Below are positions 61,877 to 64,000 of a stretch of DNA of 64,000 nt, piece after piece. The notes below the pieces were generated by a model. That model made no database searches. It saw only the letters and a list, made by a program, of their open reading frames with translations, and was not told the DNA's origin. The DNA lies in the NCBI GenBank assembly GCA_003247575.1, contig QJZC01000026.1, positions 62,001 to 126,000 on the forward strand. The letters are read 5' to 3'. The translations under genes were made by a program, and so were the position numbers. The stretch comes from Pseudomonadota bacterium (GTDB lineage Bacteria > Myxococcota_A > UBA9160 > SZUA-336). Within the stretch, counting starts at the first letter, position 1, and every line of letters begins with the position of its first letter.

Positions 61877-62118
61877 CAACCTCCTCCTACGGCGTGGATG
61901 ATCTCGATCTTGTCGCCGTGTTGGATCTCGACTCCCGCGTAGCGCGAGCGCGGCACGACCTGCGCGTTGATGGCGACCGCTACTCGACGTCCGCCGAGGC
62001 CGCACGATTCGAGCAGTGCCGGCAAGCTCAGAGGCGGCGCAGCGCGGCGAGCCTCGCCGTTCAGCGTAAAGCAGAGATCGGTGGGCTCTCGAGTAGAGCA
62101 TTCCCGAGTTGGACTCAC
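61876..62118 (-). CDS. thiS: sulphur carrier protein ThiS
   Basis: Ubiquitin-fold sulphur carrier for thiazole synthesis, adenylated at its C-terminal Gly-Gly. The 80-residue product ends [10 protein letters not shown], the required glycine terminus, and has [10 protein letters not shown] and [17 protein letters not shown]. The GTG at 62118 is preceded by CCGGAG; the frame is open further upstream, so the start is tentative. No thiF or thiH is nearby, and I see no TPP riboswitch motif in the 216 bases upstream. Confidence 0.85.
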   Translation of the reverse strand: MSPTRECSTREPTDLCFTLNGEARRAAPPLSLPALLESCGLGGRRVAVAINAQVVPRSRYAGVEIQHGDKIEIIHAVGGG

Positions 62119-62334
62119 GTTCGGGCTCCGGACGGGGCCCGCGGCTGGCGGCGGAGTGCCCTGCGCCGGATTTCCATCCTTGCGGCACAAAGGTGGGCGG
62201 CGCAGCCGGGGGCCGCGCGGAGGCGGACGCGACACCGCTCGGCGAAGTTCTTGTCTCTCTCCCGGATCAAGCTTGAGCGAGGGTAGCACGTCCCCGATCC
62301 CCCGCCTGCGGCTGTGCGACGCTACTCTGGCGGG

Positions 62335-63489
62335 ATGTGGGGCAGCCGAATCCAGAACGAGTCGCTCGCACCGCCGCGGTCGACGCGCCCGACCTGGGCG
62401 GAGCTGGATCTCGCCGCGCTGCGGAGCAACCTGCGCCAGGTGCGCGCATGCGCCGCGGGGCGCCGGATCATCGCGGTCGTCAAGGCGGGTGCATACGGGC
62501 ACGGGATAGGCGCGGTTGCGCCCGCGCTCGTGCGAGAGGGCGTCGAGGCGCTCGCGGTCGCCACCCTCGAAGAGGCGCGTGAGCTGCGGGCGCTCGGGCT
62601 GGTTCTTCCGATCCTGTTGCTCGAAGGGTTGCACCGCGACGAAGATGCCGCCGAGGTCATCGGACGCGGATTCGTGCCGGTGATTCCGCGCGTCGACATG
62701 CTCGAGGCAGTGGCGGCGGCGGCGCGCACCTTGAGGCGGCGCGTGCCCGTCCACGTGAAGCTCGACACCGGGATGGCGAGGCTCGGGATTCAGCTCGAGG
62801 ATCTATCCGAGGTGGTCGACCGGATCCGACGCGAGCCCCTGCTCGATTGGGCGGGCCTGATGACCCACCTGGCCGAGGCAGACGATGCTGCTTCGACGGA
62901 GACGTCGCGCCAGCGGGATCGCTTCCAGCGAGCGCTGGACCAGGTGCGGAGTGCGGGCTTCGATCCTGGCTGGATCCACGCCGACCCCTCTGCAGCGGTG
63001 CTGCGCGGCCCGACTCCGTTTTCTACGGCGGTACGGCCGGGCTTGATGCTCTACGGCGCCGATCCCACGTTGGAACGCAGCGCTCGCCTCGAGCCTGTCA
63101 TGAGCCTGTTCTCGCGTGCGATCCAGGCCAAGGACGTCGCTTCGGGGACGCGAGTCGGCTACGGAGGCACGCACGTGACCGGTGTGCCCACCCGGCTTCT
63201 GACCTTGCCGATCGGGTACGCCGACGGGCTACCGCGCGCGGCCGGAGGGCGCGCGCAGGTCTCTGTCGCGGGAGCCCATGCGCGCTTGGTCGGCCGCGTG
63301 TCGATGGATCTCGCCGTCGTCGACGTGGGATCGCGTTCGGCGGCCGACGTCGGGAGCGAGGTTCTGTTGTTCGGCCGGCGTGGGTCGATACGCGTGCCCG
63401 TGGAAGAGCTGGCTCTCGCGGTCGACACCATCGCCTACGAGATCCTGACGGGGATCGGTCCGCGCGTCCCGCGCCTGGTCGTGCGCTGA
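62335..63489 (+). CDS. alr: alanine racemase
   Basis: PLP enzyme making D-alanine for peptidoglycan. The 384-residue product has the cofactor lysine in AVVKAGAYGHG (Lys50; the motif usually reads KANAYGHG), VHVKLDTGMARLG, the catalytic-type Tyr276 in RVGYGGTH, LPIGYADGLPR and GRVSMDLAVVDV. The ATG at 62335 lacks an SD and lies 6 bases after TACTCT; an upstream in-frame start at 62314 is less likely. Confidence 0.96.
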   Translation: MWGSRIQNESLAPPRSTRPTWAELDLAALRSNLRQVRACAAGRRIIAVVKAGAYGHGIGAVAPALVREGVEALAVATLEEARELRALGLVLPILLLEGLHRDEDAAEVIGRGFVPVIPRVDMLEAVAAAARTLRRRVPVHVKLDTGMARLGIQLEDLSEVVDRIRREPLLDWAGLMTHLAEADDAASTETSRQRDRFQRALDQVRSAGFDPGWIHADPSAAVLRGPTPFSTAVRPGLMLYGADPTLERSARLEPVMSLFSRAIQAKDVASGTRVGYGGTHVTGVPTRLLTLPIGYADGLPRAAGGRAQVSVAGAHARLVGRVSMDLAVVDVGSRSAADVGSEVLLFGRRGSIRVPVEELALAVDTIAYEILTGIGPRVPRLVVR

Positions 63490-63531
63490 TCCGCCCGGTC
63501 GCGCCCTCGTCCTGGTGCCGGGCTGTGGGAG

Positions 63532-63560
63532 TTGACCCTATCGGGCCGGGCCTGTATCTA
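63532..63560 (+). promoter_or_regulatory. sigma-70-type promoter of purD, leaderless geometry
   Basis: TTGACC (5 of 6 to the -35 consensus), a 17-base spacer and TATCTA lie 8 bases before the purD ATG. The predicted transcript start is within 2-3 bases of the start codon, and no SD precedes it. Confidence 0.6.
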
Positions 63561-63568
63561 GCCCGAGC

Positions 63569-64000
63569 ATGCGAGTCCTAATTCTCGGATCGGGAGGGCG
63601 CGAGCATGCCCTGGCCTGGGCGCTGACCCGCAGCCGTGCGGTCACGGACGTGCTTTGCGCCCCTGGCAGCGATGGGATCGCGCTCGAGGCATCGGTCGTT
63701 CCCGTCGATCTCAGCGACGTGGACGCGGTCGTAGAGCTCGCCCGCGACCAGCGCATCGACCTCGTGGTGGTCGGCCCCGAGGCTCCGCTCGCGCTGGGTG
63801 TGGCCGATCGGCTCATGCAGGCGGGAATTGCCGTCTTTGGACCGAGCGAAGCCGCCGCGCGCCTCGAGGCCAGCAAGGTGTTCGCCAAGGAGTTCATGCA
63901 GCGGCACGGAATTCCGACTGCGGGCTACCGGATCTTTTCCGACTTCGAACCGGCCCTCGCGTACGCGCGCGCCGCGGGCCGCCCCCTGGTCGTCAAGGCC
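63569..64000 (+). CDS. purD: phosphoribosylamine-glycine ligase PurD, N-terminal part (cut by window end)
   Basis: Purine pathway ATP-grasp enzyme joining phosphoribosylamine and glycine. The first 144 codons are present and open to the edge. They contain the ATG-started MRVLILGSGGREHALAWAL, VVVGPEAPLALGVADRL and GPSEAAARLEASKVFAKEFM, characteristic of PurD. The rest (about 280 residues) lies beyond the window. It follows alr by 79 bases with its own promoter in the gap. Confidence 0.95.
   Translation, partial: MRVLILGSGGREHALAWALTRSRAVTDVLCAPGSDGIALEASVVPVDLSDVDAVVELARDQRIDLVVVGPEAPLALGVADRLMQAGIAVFGPSEAAARLEASKVFAKEFMQRHGIPTAGYRIFSDFEPALAYARAAGRPLVVKA

Noticed and set aside
62119..62334. 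TPP riboswitch upstream of thiS
   Set aside because: The strand was read for the CTGAGA and ACCTGATC-type conserved elements; neither appears in the right order or spacing.
1..64000. tRNA, rRNA, CRISPR, insertion sequence or prophage
   Set aside because: No tRNA-like cloverleaf, direct-repeat array, transposase or phage gene was noticed; nearly all of the window is explained by housekeeping-type genes.

Overview
The window is a high-GC (roughly 60-65 % by eye), densely coded stretch of a Gram-negative chromosome. The flagellar basal body has L- and P-rings, there is a TonB-dependent receptor, and many exported proteins carry Sec signals. Flagellar gene order, a sigma-54 (RpoN) promoter with a matching activator, CsrA-FliW beside flgL, and a mix of fatty-acid, thiamine and HtrA genes suggest a deltaproteobacterial-type lineage (Myxococcota, Desulfobacterota, Binatota or similar). 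That placement is inference. I see no rRNA, tRNA, insertion sequence, prophage or CRISPR array, and no gene-free stretch longer than 300 bases.

Layout. (1) 19-7139, plus strand: a carbon-metabolism operon of 6-phosphofructokinase, PEP carboxylase and an alpha-glucan phosphorylase fused to an N-terminal GAF domain. (2) 7181-35840, minus strand: one nearly unbroken flagellar cluster, in transcription order flgB-flgC-fliE-F-G-H-I-J-motE-like-fliK-flgD-flgE-fliL-M-N-O-P-Q-R-flhB-flhA-flhF-HDOD-orf137-flgF-flgG-flgA-flgH-flgI-flgJ-flgN-flgK-flgL-csrA-fliW. Most neighbours overlap or lie a few bases apart. A near-perfect sigma-54 promoter sits upstream of flgB. (3) 36018-39787, minus: a NtrC-type sigma-54 activator with a degenerate receiver, translationally coupled to a large exported helical-repeat protein. 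Flagellin, fliD, fliS, fliA, flgM, motAB, flhG and chemotaxis genes are not in the window.

(4) 39960-43491, minus: ArsC-like reductase, sucrase/ferredoxin-like protein and a TonB-dependent receptor. (5) 43764-50975, mixed strands: MaoC hydratase, a Ser/Thr kinase with four zinc ribbons, ilvD, an ArsM-like methyltransferase, a TerB-like protein and an acyl-CoA dehydrogenase. (6) 51103-54653, minus: hemE, plsC and an acyl-CoA ligase. (7) 54777-62118, minus: thiS-thiG-thiE-like followed by four consecutive HtrA-type genes, the last with all three catalytic residues replaced. (8) 62335-64000, plus: alanine racemase and the start of purD, which is cut by the window edge.

The most interesting items are the HtrA quartet with its pseudoprotease, a FliM with an added MshEN-like C-terminal segment, the GAF-glucan phosphorylase fusion, the zinc-ribbon kinase, a possible regulatory hairpin in place of a Shine-Dalgarno site before flgF, and several genes whose promoter boxes lie so close to the start codon that leaderless mRNAs are predicted.
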